DNA of 64,000 nt, taken from the NCBI GenBank assembly GCA_048500255.1, contig JASNYH010000002.1, forward strand, positions 620,001 to 684,000. The letters run 5' to 3'. The notes under the pieces were generated by a model. The model made no database searches. It saw nothing but the letters and a program-made list of their open reading frames with translations, and was not told the DNA's origin. A program made the translations under genes and the position numbers. This stretch comes from JAMHWF01 sp048500255 (GTDB lineage: Bacteria > Pseudomonadota > Gammaproteobacteria > Burkholderiales > Burkholderiaceae_C). This document shows positions 1-8,282 of the stretch, piece after piece (the stretch's first letter is position 1; every line of letters starts with the position of its first letter).

Positions 1-67
1 GGGCTTGGAGCCGCGCCCCTCTCTCCCCTTGGGGGATCGGCCGACGTACTCGTCGGGCGACGGGTCG

Positions 68-1015
68 TCAGTTCAATGCCATGCTGAGCTTGCGGCGGTA
101 CTGGTCGACCAGCGGATCGGCGCTGGCGACCGGCGCGGCGTGGCCCGTCACTTCGAGCGCGCCCTTGGCCTCGCCCGCGACCGCCGCCTTGGGCGCCGGC
201 TTGCTCATCAGCTCGAGGATGGCGACATAGGTCTTGCGCGCGAGCTCTTCGTTCCACTTCTTGTCGCGCATCACGATCTCGAGCAGCTCGTCCATCGCCT
301 CGACGAAGTGCTGCGCGGCGAAATGCGTCTGCGCCAGCTCGAAGCGCGCGTCGAAGTCGCGCTTGTTCGCCGCGATCGCGGCGGCCAGCGCCTCGGGCGG
401 GCGCGCCGTCGCGGCCCGTTCGCAGGCGGCGAGCCAGTGGCCGGCGGCGGCGAGTCGCGCGTCGAGGCCGACCTTGGAAGCCACCGGCTCGAAGGCGCGC
501 CGCGCCTCGGCGAAGCGGCCCTCGGCGAGCAGCGCGCGCAGATAGTCGTAGCGCGCGGTGTCGTTGGCCGGATCGATCGCAACCGCCTGCTGCAGCCGCT
601 CGAGCGCGGTCGCCGTGTCGCCCTCGGCGAGCAGGGCCTGCGCCTCGCTCACTTCCTCCTCGGCGGCCATCTCGTCGGCGCTCGGCACGTGCTTGTCGAG
701 GAACTGGCGGATCTGCGCCTCGGGCAGCGCGCCGACGAAGCCGTCGACCGGCTGGCCGTCCTTGAACAGCACACAGAACGGGATGCTGCGCACGCCGAAC
801 ATCTGGCTCAGCTGCCCGGCGATCTCGGGTTGGTCGTCGGAGTTGAGCTTGGCGAGGCGAAATCGCCCGGCATAGGCCGTCTCGAGCTTCTCGAGCGCCG
901 GGCCGAGCGCCTTGCACGGGCCGCACCACGGCGCCCAGATGTCGAGCAGCACCGGCTGCTGCAGCGAGGCGTGGATGACCTCGGTCTCGAGGTTCTGGAC
1001 GGTGATGTCGATCAT
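68..1015 (-). CDS. cnoX: Chaperedoxin CnoX/YbbN-type thioredoxin-TPR protein
   Basis: The protein has 315 residues. An N-terminal thioredoxin fold (about 1-110) carries an intact WCGPC active site with Cys31 and Cys34, followed by an alpha-helical TPR-like half (about 120-290). This is the architecture of CnoX (YbbN), a holdase that protects proteins from oxidative damage and hands them to DnaK and GroEL. E. coli CnoX lacks the redox-active CXXC, whereas this copy keeps it, like the Caulobacter form, so disulfide reductase activity is plausible (inference). There is no signal peptide, so it is cytoplasmic. It is transcribed away from purE across a 105-bp gap. Confidence 0.9.
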   Translation of the reverse strand: MIDITVQNLETEVIHASLQQPVLLDIWAPWCGPCKALGPALEKLETAYAGRFRLAKLNSDDQPEIAGQLSQMFGVRSIPFCVLFKDGQPVDGFVGALPEAQIRQFLDKHVPSADEMAAEEEVSEAQALLAEGDTATALERLQQAVAIDPANDTARYDYLRALLAEGRFAEARRAFEPVASKVGLDARLAAAGHWLAACERAATARPPEALAAAIAANKRDFDARFELAQTHFAAQHFVEAMDELLEIVMRDKKWNEELARKTYVAILELMSKPAPKAAVAGEAKGALEVTGHAAPVASADPLVDQYRRKLSMALN

Positions 1016-1120
1016 GGCGATGGGCGTGTTCGAGGTCCGGCTTCAGGGCGGCCGGCGCTCGGCGGAGATGGCGTCGCGCCACCTACAATTCAAGCCTCCT
1101 GCAGCCCCGTGGAGCGAGCC

Positions 1121-1618
1121 TTGAGCCAGCCCGATCCGATCGTCGGCGTGTTGATGGGCTCCAGCAGCGACTGGGACACCCTCAAGCACGCGACCGAGAT
1201 TCTCGCCGAGTTCGGCGTCGCGCACGAGGCGCGCGTCGTCTCGGCCCACCGCATGCCCGACGAGATGTTCGCCTACGCCGAAGCCGCCGCCGGGCGCGGC
1301 CTGCGCGCCATCATCGCCGGCGCCGGCGGCGCGGCGCACCTGCCCGGCATGCTCGCCGCGAAGACGACGGTGCCGGTGCTCGGCGTGCCGGTCGCCAGCC
1401 GCCACCTGCAAGGCGTCGATTCGCTGCATTCCATCGTGCAGATGCCCAAGGGCGTGCCGGTCGCCACGTTCGCCATCGGCAACGCCGGCGCCGCCAACGC
1501 GGCGCTGTTCGCCGTCGCGATGCTGGCGACGACCGACGCCGCGCTGCGCGACAAGCTCGAGGCGTTCCGCCGCCGGCAGAGCGATGCCGCGCGCGCGATG
1601 ACGCAGGAGCTCAAGTGA
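1121..1618 (+). CDS. purE: N5-carboxyaminoimidazole ribonucleotide mutase PurE
   Basis: PurE converts N5-CAIR to CAIR in de novo purine synthesis. The 165-residue product fits class I PurE. It shows the GSSSDW substrate loop near the N terminus, the SAHR motif, and a small-residue loop with GAGGAAHL. I chose the TTG at 1121 because a GGAG lies 6 nt upstream (1111-1114). An in-frame GTG at 1109 is possible but has no ribosome site. A TACAAT hexamer at 1084-1089 could be the -10 element. The stop overlaps the GTG of purK by 4 nt (GTGA), so the two are probably translationally coupled. Confidence 0.95.
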   Translation: MSQPDPIVGVLMGSSSDWDTLKHATEILAEFGVAHEARVVSAHRMPDEMFAYAEAAAGRGLRAIIAGAGGAAHLPGMLAAKTTVPVLGVPVASRHLQGVDSLHSIVQMPKGVPVATFAIGNAGAANAALFAVAMLATTDAALRDKLEAFRRRQSDAARAMTQELK

Positions 1619-2778
1619 AGGGTCCGATCCTGCCCGGCGCGACGCTGGGCGTGATGGGCGGCGGGCAGCTCGGGCGCATGTTCGTGCACGCCGCGCAGCA
1701 GCTCGGCTATGCCGTTGCCGTGCTCGACCCCGATGCCGGCAGCCCGGCCGGCCAGGTCGCGCAACAGCATGTGCGGACCGGCTATCTCGATGCCGCCGGC
1801 CTGGATGCGCTGGCCGATGCAGCCGCCGCGATCACGACGGAATTCGAGAACGTGCCGGCCGAGGCGCTCGCCACGCTGGCGGCGCGCCGCCCGGTGGCGC
1901 CGTGCGCCGACGCCGTGGCCGTGTGCCAGCACCGCGCGGCCGAGAAGGCGCAGTTCGCGCGTTGCGGCGTGCCGGCGGCGCCGCATGCCGTCATCCAGAG
2001 CGAGGCGCAGCTCGACGTGACGGATGCCGCGCTGCTGCCCGGCATCCTCAAGACTTCGAGCTCGGGCTATGACGGCAAGGGCCAGGCGCGCGTCGCGACG
2101 CGCGACGAGTTGCGCGCCGCCTGGCAGCGGCTCGGCGGCGTCGAATGCGTGCTCGAGCAGCGCCTGGCGCTGGAGTGCGAAGTGAGCGTTATCGTGGCGC
2201 GCGGCGCCGACGGCGCCTGCGTGCACTTTCCGGTGCAGCGCAACCTGCACCGCGACGGCATCCTCGCCGTCACCGAGGTGCCGGCGCGCGGCGTGCCCGA
2301 GGCGCTGCAGCGCGACGCCGTCGCGGCGGCCGAGCGCATCGCGCAGTCGATGGACTACGTCGGCGTGCTGTGCGTCGAGTTCTTCGTGCTCGCCGACGGC
2401 CGCCTCGTCGCCAACGAGATGGCGCCGCGGCCGCACAACTCGGGCCACTACACGATCGACGCCTGCGACGCGTCGCAGTTCGAGCTGCAGGCCCGCACGC
2501 TCGCCGGCCTGCCGCTCGTCGCGCCGCGCCTGCACTCGCCGGCCGTGATGCTCAACCTGCTCGGCGACCTGTGGTTCGCGGGCGGCGCGAGCGAGCCGCG
2601 CGCGCCGCCGTGGGATGCCGTGCTTGCACTGCCCGGAGCGCACCTGCACCTGTACGGCAAGGCCGAGGCGCGGCGCGGCCGCAAGATGGGCCACCTGACG
2701 ATCACGGCCGACAGCGCCGATGCGGCGCGCGCAACCGCCGCACGCGCCGCCGCGCTGCTCGGCATCGAACCCGCTTGA
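1615..2778 (+). CDS. purK: N5-carboxyaminoimidazole ribonucleotide synthase PurK
   Basis: PurK is an ATP-grasp enzyme that carboxylates AIR to N5-CAIR using ATP and bicarbonate; PurE then uses the product. The 387-residue protein begins with the nucleotide-binding GVMGGGQLGRM segment. It contains the ATP-grasp lysine region (KTSSSGYDGKGQ) and the metal/carboxylate segment EMAPRPHNSGHYT. The GTG start overlaps the purE stop. Its own stop overlaps the ATG of the next gene by one base (TGATG), giving a purE-purK-sua5 operon. Confidence 0.95.
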   Translation: MKGPILPGATLGVMGGGQLGRMFVHAAQQLGYAVAVLDPDAGSPAGQVAQQHVRTGYLDAAGLDALADAAAAITTEFENVPAEALATLAARRPVAPCADAVAVCQHRAAEKAQFARCGVPAAPHAVIQSEAQLDVTDAALLPGILKTSSSGYDGKGQARVATRDELRAAWQRLGGVECVLEQRLALECEVSVIVARGADGACVHFPVQRNLHRDGILAVTEVPARGVPEALQRDAVAAAERIAQSMDYVGVLCVEFFVLADGRLVANEMAPRPHNSGHYTIDACDASQFELQARTLAGLPLVAPRLHSPAVMLNLLGDLWFAGGASEPRAPPWDAVLALPGAHLHLYGKAEARRGRKMGHLTITADSADAARATAARAAALLGIEPA

Positions 2779-3776
2779 TGTTGAACGGCAACGAGCCGGC
2801 CGACGTCGCGCGTGCCGCGGCGCTCCTCGCCGCCGGCGAGCTCGTCGCCTTTCCGACCGAGACCGTCTACGGCCTCGGCGCGCGCGCCGACGACGACGCA
2901 GCGGTCGGCAGGATCTTCGCGGCCAAGGGCCGGCCGGCGGATCACCCGCTGATCGTGCACGTCGTCGATGCGGCGCAGGCGGCGCGCTTCGCCGCCGAGC
3001 TGCCGGCGGTCGCGCAGCGCCTGATGGCAGCGCTGTGGCCGGGGCCGCTCACCGTCATCGTGCCGCGCGCGCCCTCGACGGCCGTGGCCGCCGCCGGCGG
3101 CCACGCGACGATCGGGCTGCGCTCGCCGTCGCATCCGGTGGCGCGCGCGCTGCTCGCCGAGGCGCTGCGCCTGGGCGTGCCGGGCGTCGCCGCACCGAGC
3201 GCCAACCGCTTCGGCCGCGTCAGCCCGACGCGCGCTGCGCACGTGGCCGACGAGTTCGGCGACGCACTCGCCGTGCTCGACGGCGGCGATTGCCCGGTCG
3301 GCATCGAGTCGGCGATCGTCGACTGCACGCGCCGGCGCCCGGTGCTGCTGCGTCCCGGTGCGCTGACGCGCGCGCAGATCGAGGCTGCCGCCGGCGAGCC
3401 GCTGCACGAGCCCGACGCCGACGCCCCCGCCGCGTCGGGCACGCTGGAGGCGCACTACGCGCCGCGCGCCCGCGTCCGCGTGATGCCCGCCGAGCAATTG
3501 CGCGCCGCGCTCGGCGTGCTCGGCGAGACGCCGCTGCCGAGCCGCCGGGCGACCTCGCTGAAGCTGGCGGTATATTCGCGCTCGGTGGCGGTGCCGCCGC
3601 ACCTGCGGCACCGGCCGATGCCCGGCGAGGCGGCGCACGCTGCGCGCGAGCTGTACGCGGCGCTGCGCGAGCTCGACGGGCACGGCGTCGACCTGATCTG
3701 GGTCGAGGCGCCGCCCGACGGCCCCGACTGGGAAGGCGTGCGCGACCGCCTGCGGCGCGCGTCGGCCGCCGCGTGA
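2778..3776 (+). CDS. sua5: L-threonylcarbamoyladenylate synthase (Sua5/YrdC family)
   Basis: This enzyme makes threonylcarbamoyl-AMP from threonine, bicarbonate and ATP, the first step of the tRNA t6A37 modification. The N-terminal YrdC domain (about 1-205) starts with the FPTETVYGLGA motif, includes KGRPADHPL, and has the APSANRFG loop. The 332-residue length includes the extra C-terminal Sua5 domain (about 225-332), so it is the two-domain Sua5 (TsaC2) type rather than short TsaC. The ATG overlaps the purK stop. tsaB of the same pathway lies 2.5 kb downstream. Confidence 0.93.
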   Translation: MLNGNEPADVARAAALLAAGELVAFPTETVYGLGARADDDAAVGRIFAAKGRPADHPLIVHVVDAAQAARFAAELPAVAQRLMAALWPGPLTVIVPRAPSTAVAAAGGHATIGLRSPSHPVARALLAEALRLGVPGVAAPSANRFGRVSPTRAAHVADEFGDALAVLDGGDCPVGIESAIVDCTRRRPVLLRPGALTRAQIEAAAGEPLHEPDADAPAASGTLEAHYAPRARVRVMPAEQLRAALGVLGETPLPSRRATSLKLAVYSRSVAVPPHLRHRPMPGEAAHAARELYAALRELDGHGVDLIWVEAPPDGPDWEGVRDRLRRASAAA

Positions 3777-3818
3777 CGTGTCGCCGTTGTGAGTGCAACC
3801 TGAGCTGCTGGAGAGTGC

Positions 3819-4769
3819 ATGGAGTCCCCATTCCGTCGTGAGCGCCGTTCGCCGGCACGCTGGTTCGCGCACTGGGCGTCGCTCGCAGGCGCACTCGCGC
3901 TGCTCGCGTCGTGCGGCGGCGGCGATCGCGTCAGCCAGTTCGTGCCGGGGCGCATCGTCGCCTTCGGCGACGAGGCCAGCGTGATCACGCCGGCGGGCAA
4001 GAAGTACACGATCAACGTGCTCGACGCCAACAACGCGATCGACTGCGTGCAGCGGCCGATCTGGGTGCAGTACCTCGCGCAGTCGCACGCCCTGCCGTTC
4101 GCCGAATGCCCCGGCACGATCGCCGGGCCGTACGTCAGCAAGAACTACGCGGCCGTCGGCGCCAACGTCGCCGCCGTCACGGCGCAGATCGAAGCCCATC
4201 TCGCGGCCGACGTCTTCAATGGCACCGATCTCGTGACGGTGTTCGTCGGCGGTCACGACATTCGCGAGCAGTACGCTCTCTACGACGGCAGCAACCTCGC
4301 CGCACTGAAGACGACGCTGACCACGCGCGGCCAGGCGCTGGCGGCGCAGATCAATCGCGTCGCTGCGCTCGGCGGCAAGGTGCTCGTCGTCACCGTGCCC
4401 AACGTCGGCCAGACGGCGTTCGGCGTCGCCGAGGAGGCGGCCACCGCCGGGCGTGCCGCCGTGCTGCTCGAGCTGACGAACACGTTCAACGAGGAAATGC
4501 GCGTGCCGCTCGTCAACGACGGGCGCATGATCGGCCTGGTCGATGCCGACGCCATCGTGCGCAACATGGTCGCGACGCCTGCGGGCTTCGGGCTCGCCGA
4601 TGTCAAGCAAGCCGCCTGCGCCGTCGCGCTGCCCGACTGCACGACGGCGACGCTGGTCGCCGGCGCGAGCGCGGCCTGGATGTGGGCCGATCTGCACCAG
4701 CCCGGCACGGTGGCGCACCTGCAGATCGGCTTCACGGCCGACCAGCGCACGCGCAACAACCCGTTCTGA
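3819..4769 (+). CDS. SGNH/GDSL-like lipoprotein with altered catalytic motif
   Basis: The 316-residue protein has a basic N terminus, a hydrophobic stretch, and a lipobox (LLASC) with Cys at about residue 31. It should be exported and lipidated. The rest resembles an SGNH-hydrolase fold. Block I reads AFGDEASVI where GDSL enzymes have FGDS, so the usual nucleophilic Ser is Glu. Block III reads VGGHD instead of GxND. A block-V-like D-x-H pair occurs near the C terminus (WADLHQP). It may be a divergent or non-hydrolytic member. It sits between the purine operon and convergent dacB with only 7 nt to spare. The function is not known to me. Confidence 0.75.
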   Translation: MESPFRRERRSPARWFAHWASLAGALALLASCGGGDRVSQFVPGRIVAFGDEASVITPAGKKYTINVLDANNAIDCVQRPIWVQYLAQSHALPFAECPGTIAGPYVSKNYAAVGANVAAVTAQIEAHLAADVFNGTDLVTVFVGGHDIREQYALYDGSNLAALKTTLTTRGQALAAQINRVAALGGKVLVVTVPNVGQTAFGVAEEAATAGRAAVLLELTNTFNEEMRVPLVNDGRMIGLVDADAIVRNMVATPAGFGLADVKQAACAVALPDCTTATLVAGASAAWMWADLHQPGTVAHLQIGFTADQRTRNNPF

Positions 4770-4776
4770 GTCGGCG

Positions 4777-6198
4777 TCACGGCGGCGCGCCGTGCGCCGC
4801 CCACTGCACCAGCGCGTCGAGCGCCGGCCGCGCCGCGTTCGCGTTGGGGTGGTTGATCAGCGCGACGAGCACGTAGCGCCGGCCGTTGTCGGCCAGCACG
4901 TAGCCGGCGATGCCGGCGACATCGCGCAGCGATCCCGTCTTGAGGTGCGCGCGCCCGGCCGGTGCCAACGAGCGGCGCATGGTGCCGTCGCGGCCGGTGA
5001 CGGCGAGCGACGCCGCCAGCTCGGGCATCACGGGGCTGGCCCAGGCGTGCATCAGCAGCTGCGCCAGCGTGTGCGCGCTCATGCGCGTCTGGCGCGACAA
5101 CCCCGAGCCGTTGTCGATCACCACGTCGGCCGCGCCGTCGCCCAGGCGGCCGGTCAACCACTGGCGCAGCACGTCGCGCGCCGTCTCGGGCGTGCCGATG
5201 CCGCGCTGCGTCAGACCGAGCGTGAGGAACAGCTGCTGCGCCATCACGTTGTTGCTGTACTTGTTGATGTCGCGCACCACGTCGGCGAGCGGCGGCGACA
5301 GGCTCTCGAAGCTCGGCGCGACGCCGACGGGCGCCGCGCCGTCGCGCACCTGGCCCGTCAGCTGGCCGCCCGCCTCGAGCCAGAGTGCGCGCAGGGCGCG
5401 CGCGTTGTAGCTCGCCGGGTCGACATAGGCGATGGGCCACTGCTTCTCGCCGCAGGCCGCCGGATAGCTGCCCGAGAAGCGGATGCGCGACGCATCGTCG
5501 AACTCGGCCTTCAGCTCGGCGCGCCAGTCGTTGCAGAGTCCGTTCGACATCACGACGCTGTCGTCGATACGCACGCCGGCCAGCGGTGGCTCGGCGACGA
5601 CGGCCACGTCGACGCGCGGCGGGCCGGGCACGAAGTTGAGCAGCACCGACTTGTAGTTCAGCAGCAGCGCGTCGGGCTGCACGTTGTAGGGGCGCAGACG
5701 CTCGCCGTCGAAGTCGGCCGGCGACTGCTCGGGCACGGCGAAGGCGCTGCGGTCGAGCAAGATGTCGCCGCGGATCTCGCGCACGCCGAGCTGGCGCACG
5801 CGGCGCAGCAGCAGCCACACGCGCTCGAGCACGAGCTTGGGGTCGCCGCTGCCCTTGATGACGAGGTCGCCCTCGAGCACGCCCTGGTGCAGGCGGCCAT
5901 GCAGCCACACCGGCGTCGTCCACTGCCAGGCGGGCCCGAGCAGGTCGAGCGCCGCATACGTCGTCGCCAGCTTGAAGAGCGACGCCGGATTCATCGGCAG
6001 GCCCGGTTGCCAGGCGAGGCGCTGCGTGCCTCGCGTCGCGTCCTGCACGACGACGGCCAGTGCCTCGGGCGGCACCTGCGCGCGCTGCAGAGCGCGCTCG
6101 ACGGCCGGCGGCAGCGCGCTGCGCTCGCGCGCCGCGGCCGGCGGCGCCAGCGCAGCGGCGCCGATCGCGAGCACGGCGAGAGCCACCCTCCTCCTCAT
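4777..6198 (-). CDS. dacB: D-alanyl-D-alanine carboxypeptidase/endopeptidase (PBP4)
   Basis: This is a penicillin-binding protein of the PBP4 (class C) family that trims or cuts peptidoglycan peptides in the periplasm. The 473-residue protein has a signal peptide (start at the ATG at 6198, ending near AAA-RE). The three catalytic motifs are present: SLFK (S-x-x-K), YSNN (S-x-N) and HLKTGS (K-T-G). The long insert between the first two motifs is typical of the family. Longer upstream in-frame sequence lacks coding character and would run into tsaB on the other strand. It is divergent from tsaB, with 33 bp between the starts. Confidence 0.93.
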   Translation of the reverse strand: MRRRVALAVLAIGAAALAPPAAARERSALPPAVERALQRAQVPPEALAVVVQDATRGTQRLAWQPGLPMNPASLFKLATTYAALDLLGPAWQWTTPVWLHGRLHQGVLEGDLVIKGSGDPKLVLERVWLLLRRVRQLGVREIRGDILLDRSAFAVPEQSPADFDGERLRPYNVQPDALLLNYKSVLLNFVPGPPRVDVAVVAEPPLAGVRIDDSVVMSNGLCNDWRAELKAEFDDASRIRFSGSYPAACGEKQWPIAYVDPASYNARALRALWLEAGGQLTGQVRDGAAPVGVAPSFESLSPPLADVVRDINKYSNNVMAQQLFLTLGLTQRGIGTPETARDVLRQWLTGRLGDGAADVVIDNGSGLSRQTRMSAHTLAQLLMHAWASPVMPELAASLAVTGRDGTMRRSLAPAGRAHLKTGSLRDVAGIAGYVLADNGRRYVLVALINHPNANAARPALDALVQWAAHGAPP

Positions 6199-6231
6199 GC
6201 AGCCGATGATCGCACGGCTAAACTCGCCTGG

Positions 6232-6939
6232 ATGGTGGCGCTGCTGGCCTTCGACACGGCGACCGAGCGCCTGCATGTCGCGCTCGGCATCGGCTCGCGC
6301 GCCTGGGCGCGCGAGGCCGCCGGCGGGCCGCAGTCGTCGGCGACGCTGCTGCCGGCGGCCTTCGAGCTGCTCGCCGAGGCCGGGCTCGCGCTCGGCGATC
6401 TCGACGCCATCGCCTTCGGGCAGGGCCCGGGCGCCTTCACAGGCCTGCGCACCGCCTGCGCCGTGGCGCAGGGCCTGGCGGTCGGCACGGGCAAGCCGCT
6501 GCTGGCGATCGACACGCTGATGGCGGTGGCCGAGGACGCGCGCCGCGAGGCCGGCGCCAGGCAGGTGTGGGCCGTCGTCGACGCGCGCATGGGCGAGGTC
6601 TACGCCGGGCACTACGAGCACGTCGACGGCGGCTGGCGCGTGCGCGACGCGCCGGCGCTCTATGCGCTCGACGCGCTGCACGCGTGCTGGCGTGAGGCGT
6701 CGCCGGCGGTGGTCGCCGGCAACGCCGTCGGCGCCTTCGGCGCGCGGCTGCAGGCGGGTGGCGCCTCGCGGCTCGGCGACGCCGCGCCGCGCGGCGCCGC
6801 GCTGCTCGCGCTGGCGCGCGCCGCCTGGGAGGCCGGCGCGACGCTCGACGCCGCCGCCGCGCTGCCCGTCTACCTGCGCGACAAGGTCGCGTTGACGACG
6901 GCCGAGCGCGCGACGCTGAAGGCGGGGAGTCGAGCGTGA
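6232..6939 (+). CDS. tsaB: tRNA threonylcarbamoyladenosine biosynthesis protein TsaB
   Basis: TsaB is the ASKHA-fold partner that binds TsaD in the complex transferring the threonylcarbamoyl group to tRNA A37. The 235-residue product starts with LLAFDTATERL and contains the family signature GQGPGAFTGLR. The ATG at 6232 has no Shine-Dalgarno; a TAAACT hexamer (6219-6224) ends 7 nt before it, so the mRNA may be leaderless. The stop overlaps the GTG of rimI by 4 nt, the common tsaB-rimI pairing. Confidence 0.95.
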   Translation: MVALLAFDTATERLHVALGIGSRAWAREAAGGPQSSATLLPAAFELLAEAGLALGDLDAIAFGQGPGAFTGLRTACAVAQGLAVGTGKPLLAIDTLMAVAEDARREAGARQVWAVVDARMGEVYAGHYEHVDGGWRVRDAPALYALDALHACWREASPAVVAGNAVGAFGARLQAGGASRLGDAAPRGAALLALARAAWEAGATLDAAAALPVYLRDKVALTTAERATLKAGSRA

Positions 6940-7430
6940 GTGCGTTGCCTCTCGACGACCGCACGCTGGTGCCGATGACGGTGGGCGCGCTCGACGCCGT
7001 GCTGGCCATCGAAAGCGCGGCCTACGAGTTCCCGTGGACGCGCGGCAACTTCATCGACGCGCTGGCCGCCGGCTACTGGTCGCAGCTGCTCGTCGATGCG
7101 CGCGGTGCGCTGCGCGGCTATCTCGTCGCGATGCACGGCGTCGACGAGATGCATCTGCTCAACGTCACCGTCGCGCCGGCGCACCAGCACGCCGGCCACG
7201 CGCGCTGGATGCTCGACGCACTGGTCGCGCGCTGCCGCATGTTCGGCGCGCGCCAGCTCTGGCTCGAGGTGCGCCGCGGCAACGAGCGCGCGCACGCGCT
7301 CTATCGCCGCTACGGCTTTCGCGACATCGGCGTGCGCAAGGGCTACTACCCGGCGGCGCAGCAGCGGCGCGAAGACGCCTTCGTGATGAGCCTCGTCGTG
7401 CAGCCGGAGGACCGCGATGCGCTGGGATGA
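6936..7430 (+). CDS. rimI: Ribosomal protein S18 alanine N-acetyltransferase RimI
   Basis: RimI is a GNAT-fold enzyme that acetylates the N-terminal alanine of ribosomal protein S18. The 164-residue protein has the acetyl-CoA-binding region around LLNVTVAPAHQHAGHA and the C-terminal LYRRYGFRDIGVRKGYY segment characteristic of RimI. It starts with GTG inside the tsaB stop (GTGA). Its last 14 bases overlap the start of the following uracil-DNA glycosylase gene. Confidence 0.93.
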   Translation: MSALPLDDRTLVPMTVGALDAVLAIESAAYEFPWTRGNFIDALAAGYWSQLLVDARGALRGYLVAMHGVDEMHLLNVTVAPAHQHAGHARWMLDALVARCRMFGARQLWLEVRRGNERAHALYRRYGFRDIGVRKGYYPAAQQRREDAFVMSLVVQPEDRDALG

Positions 7431-8211
7431 GCGCCGCCTGGCGATGCTGCGCGAGATGGGTGTCCGACTGTGGTTGCCGCAGGCGGAGGCCGATCTCGTG
7501 CCGGTGCCTGTCGCGCCGCTGGCGCAGACCGTCGAGCACGTCCAGCCTGCGACGGCCAGGGCACCGGCGGCCACCGCGCCATCGACCCGCATCGTCCGCA
7601 GCGACATCGCCACCCTCGACTGGCCCGCGCTGCGCGCCGCCGTCGCCGCCTGCGAGGCCTGCCGGCTGTGCAGCAGCCGCACACACACGGTGTTCGGCGT
7701 CGGCAACGAGCGCGCGCACTGGATGGTCGTCGGCGAGGCGCCGGGCGAGCAGGAGGACCGCAAGGGCGAGCCCTTCGTCGGCAAGGCCGGGCAGTTGCTC
7801 GACGCCATGCTGCGCGCGATCGGGCTGACGCGCGCCGACGCGCCGCCCGAGCGGCAGGTCTACATCGCCAACACGCTGAAGTGCCGGCCGCCGGGCAACC
7901 GCAATCCGCAGCCCGACGAGCTGGCGCAGTGCGAGCCCTTCCTCGTGCGCCAGATCGCGCTGGTCCGGCCGAAGATCATCCTCGCGATGGGCCGTTTCGC
8001 CGTGCAGGCGCTGCTGCGCAGCGACGAGCCGGTGGGTCGGCTGCGCGGCCGCGTGCACCGCTACGAAGGTGTGCCGCTGGTCGTGACCTATCACCCCGCC
8101 TACCTGCTGCGCAACCCGGAAGACAAGGCGCGCGCCTGGGACGACCTGTGCCTGGCGCTCGAGGTCGCCGGCGAGGCCGCCGACCGCGCCGCCGCGCCGG
8201 CGGCGCCCTGA
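7417..8211 (+). CDS. Uracil-DNA glycosylase, family 4 (Fe-S type)
   Basis: Family 4 enzymes remove uracil from DNA and carry a 4Fe-4S cluster. Of the 264 residues, about the last 200 form the catalytic domain. It shows CEACRLC (cluster cysteines), the GEAPGEQED active-site motif, KCRPPGNRNP, and the final motif HPAYLLR. The first 70 residues are Pro/Ala-rich and variable, as in many betaproteobacterial copies. The start overlaps rimI, so tsaB-rimI-UDG forms one unit. Confidence 0.92.
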   Translation: MRWDERRLAMLREMGVRLWLPQAEADLVPVPVAPLAQTVEHVQPATARAPAATAPSTRIVRSDIATLDWPALRAAVAACEACRLCSSRTHTVFGVGNERAHWMVVGEAPGEQEDRKGEPFVGKAGQLLDAMLRAIGLTRADAPPERQVYIANTLKCRPPGNRNPQPDELAQCEPFLVRQIALVRPKIILAMGRFAVQALLRSDEPVGRLRGRVHRYEGVPLVVTYHPAYLLRNPEDKARAWDDLCLALEVAGEAADRAAAPAAP

Positions 8212-8282
8212 CGCGCCCGCCCGGTATCATCTGCCGCGCAGACGGGCGCGCCGGGCGCCCGTGTCGCAACGCGCTGCCCACC

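Noticed and set aside
5..1120. Long open frame running into purE from the left edge
   Set aside because: It is antisense to cnoX and rich in Arg/Ala/Leu without any domain; purE proper begins at 1121.
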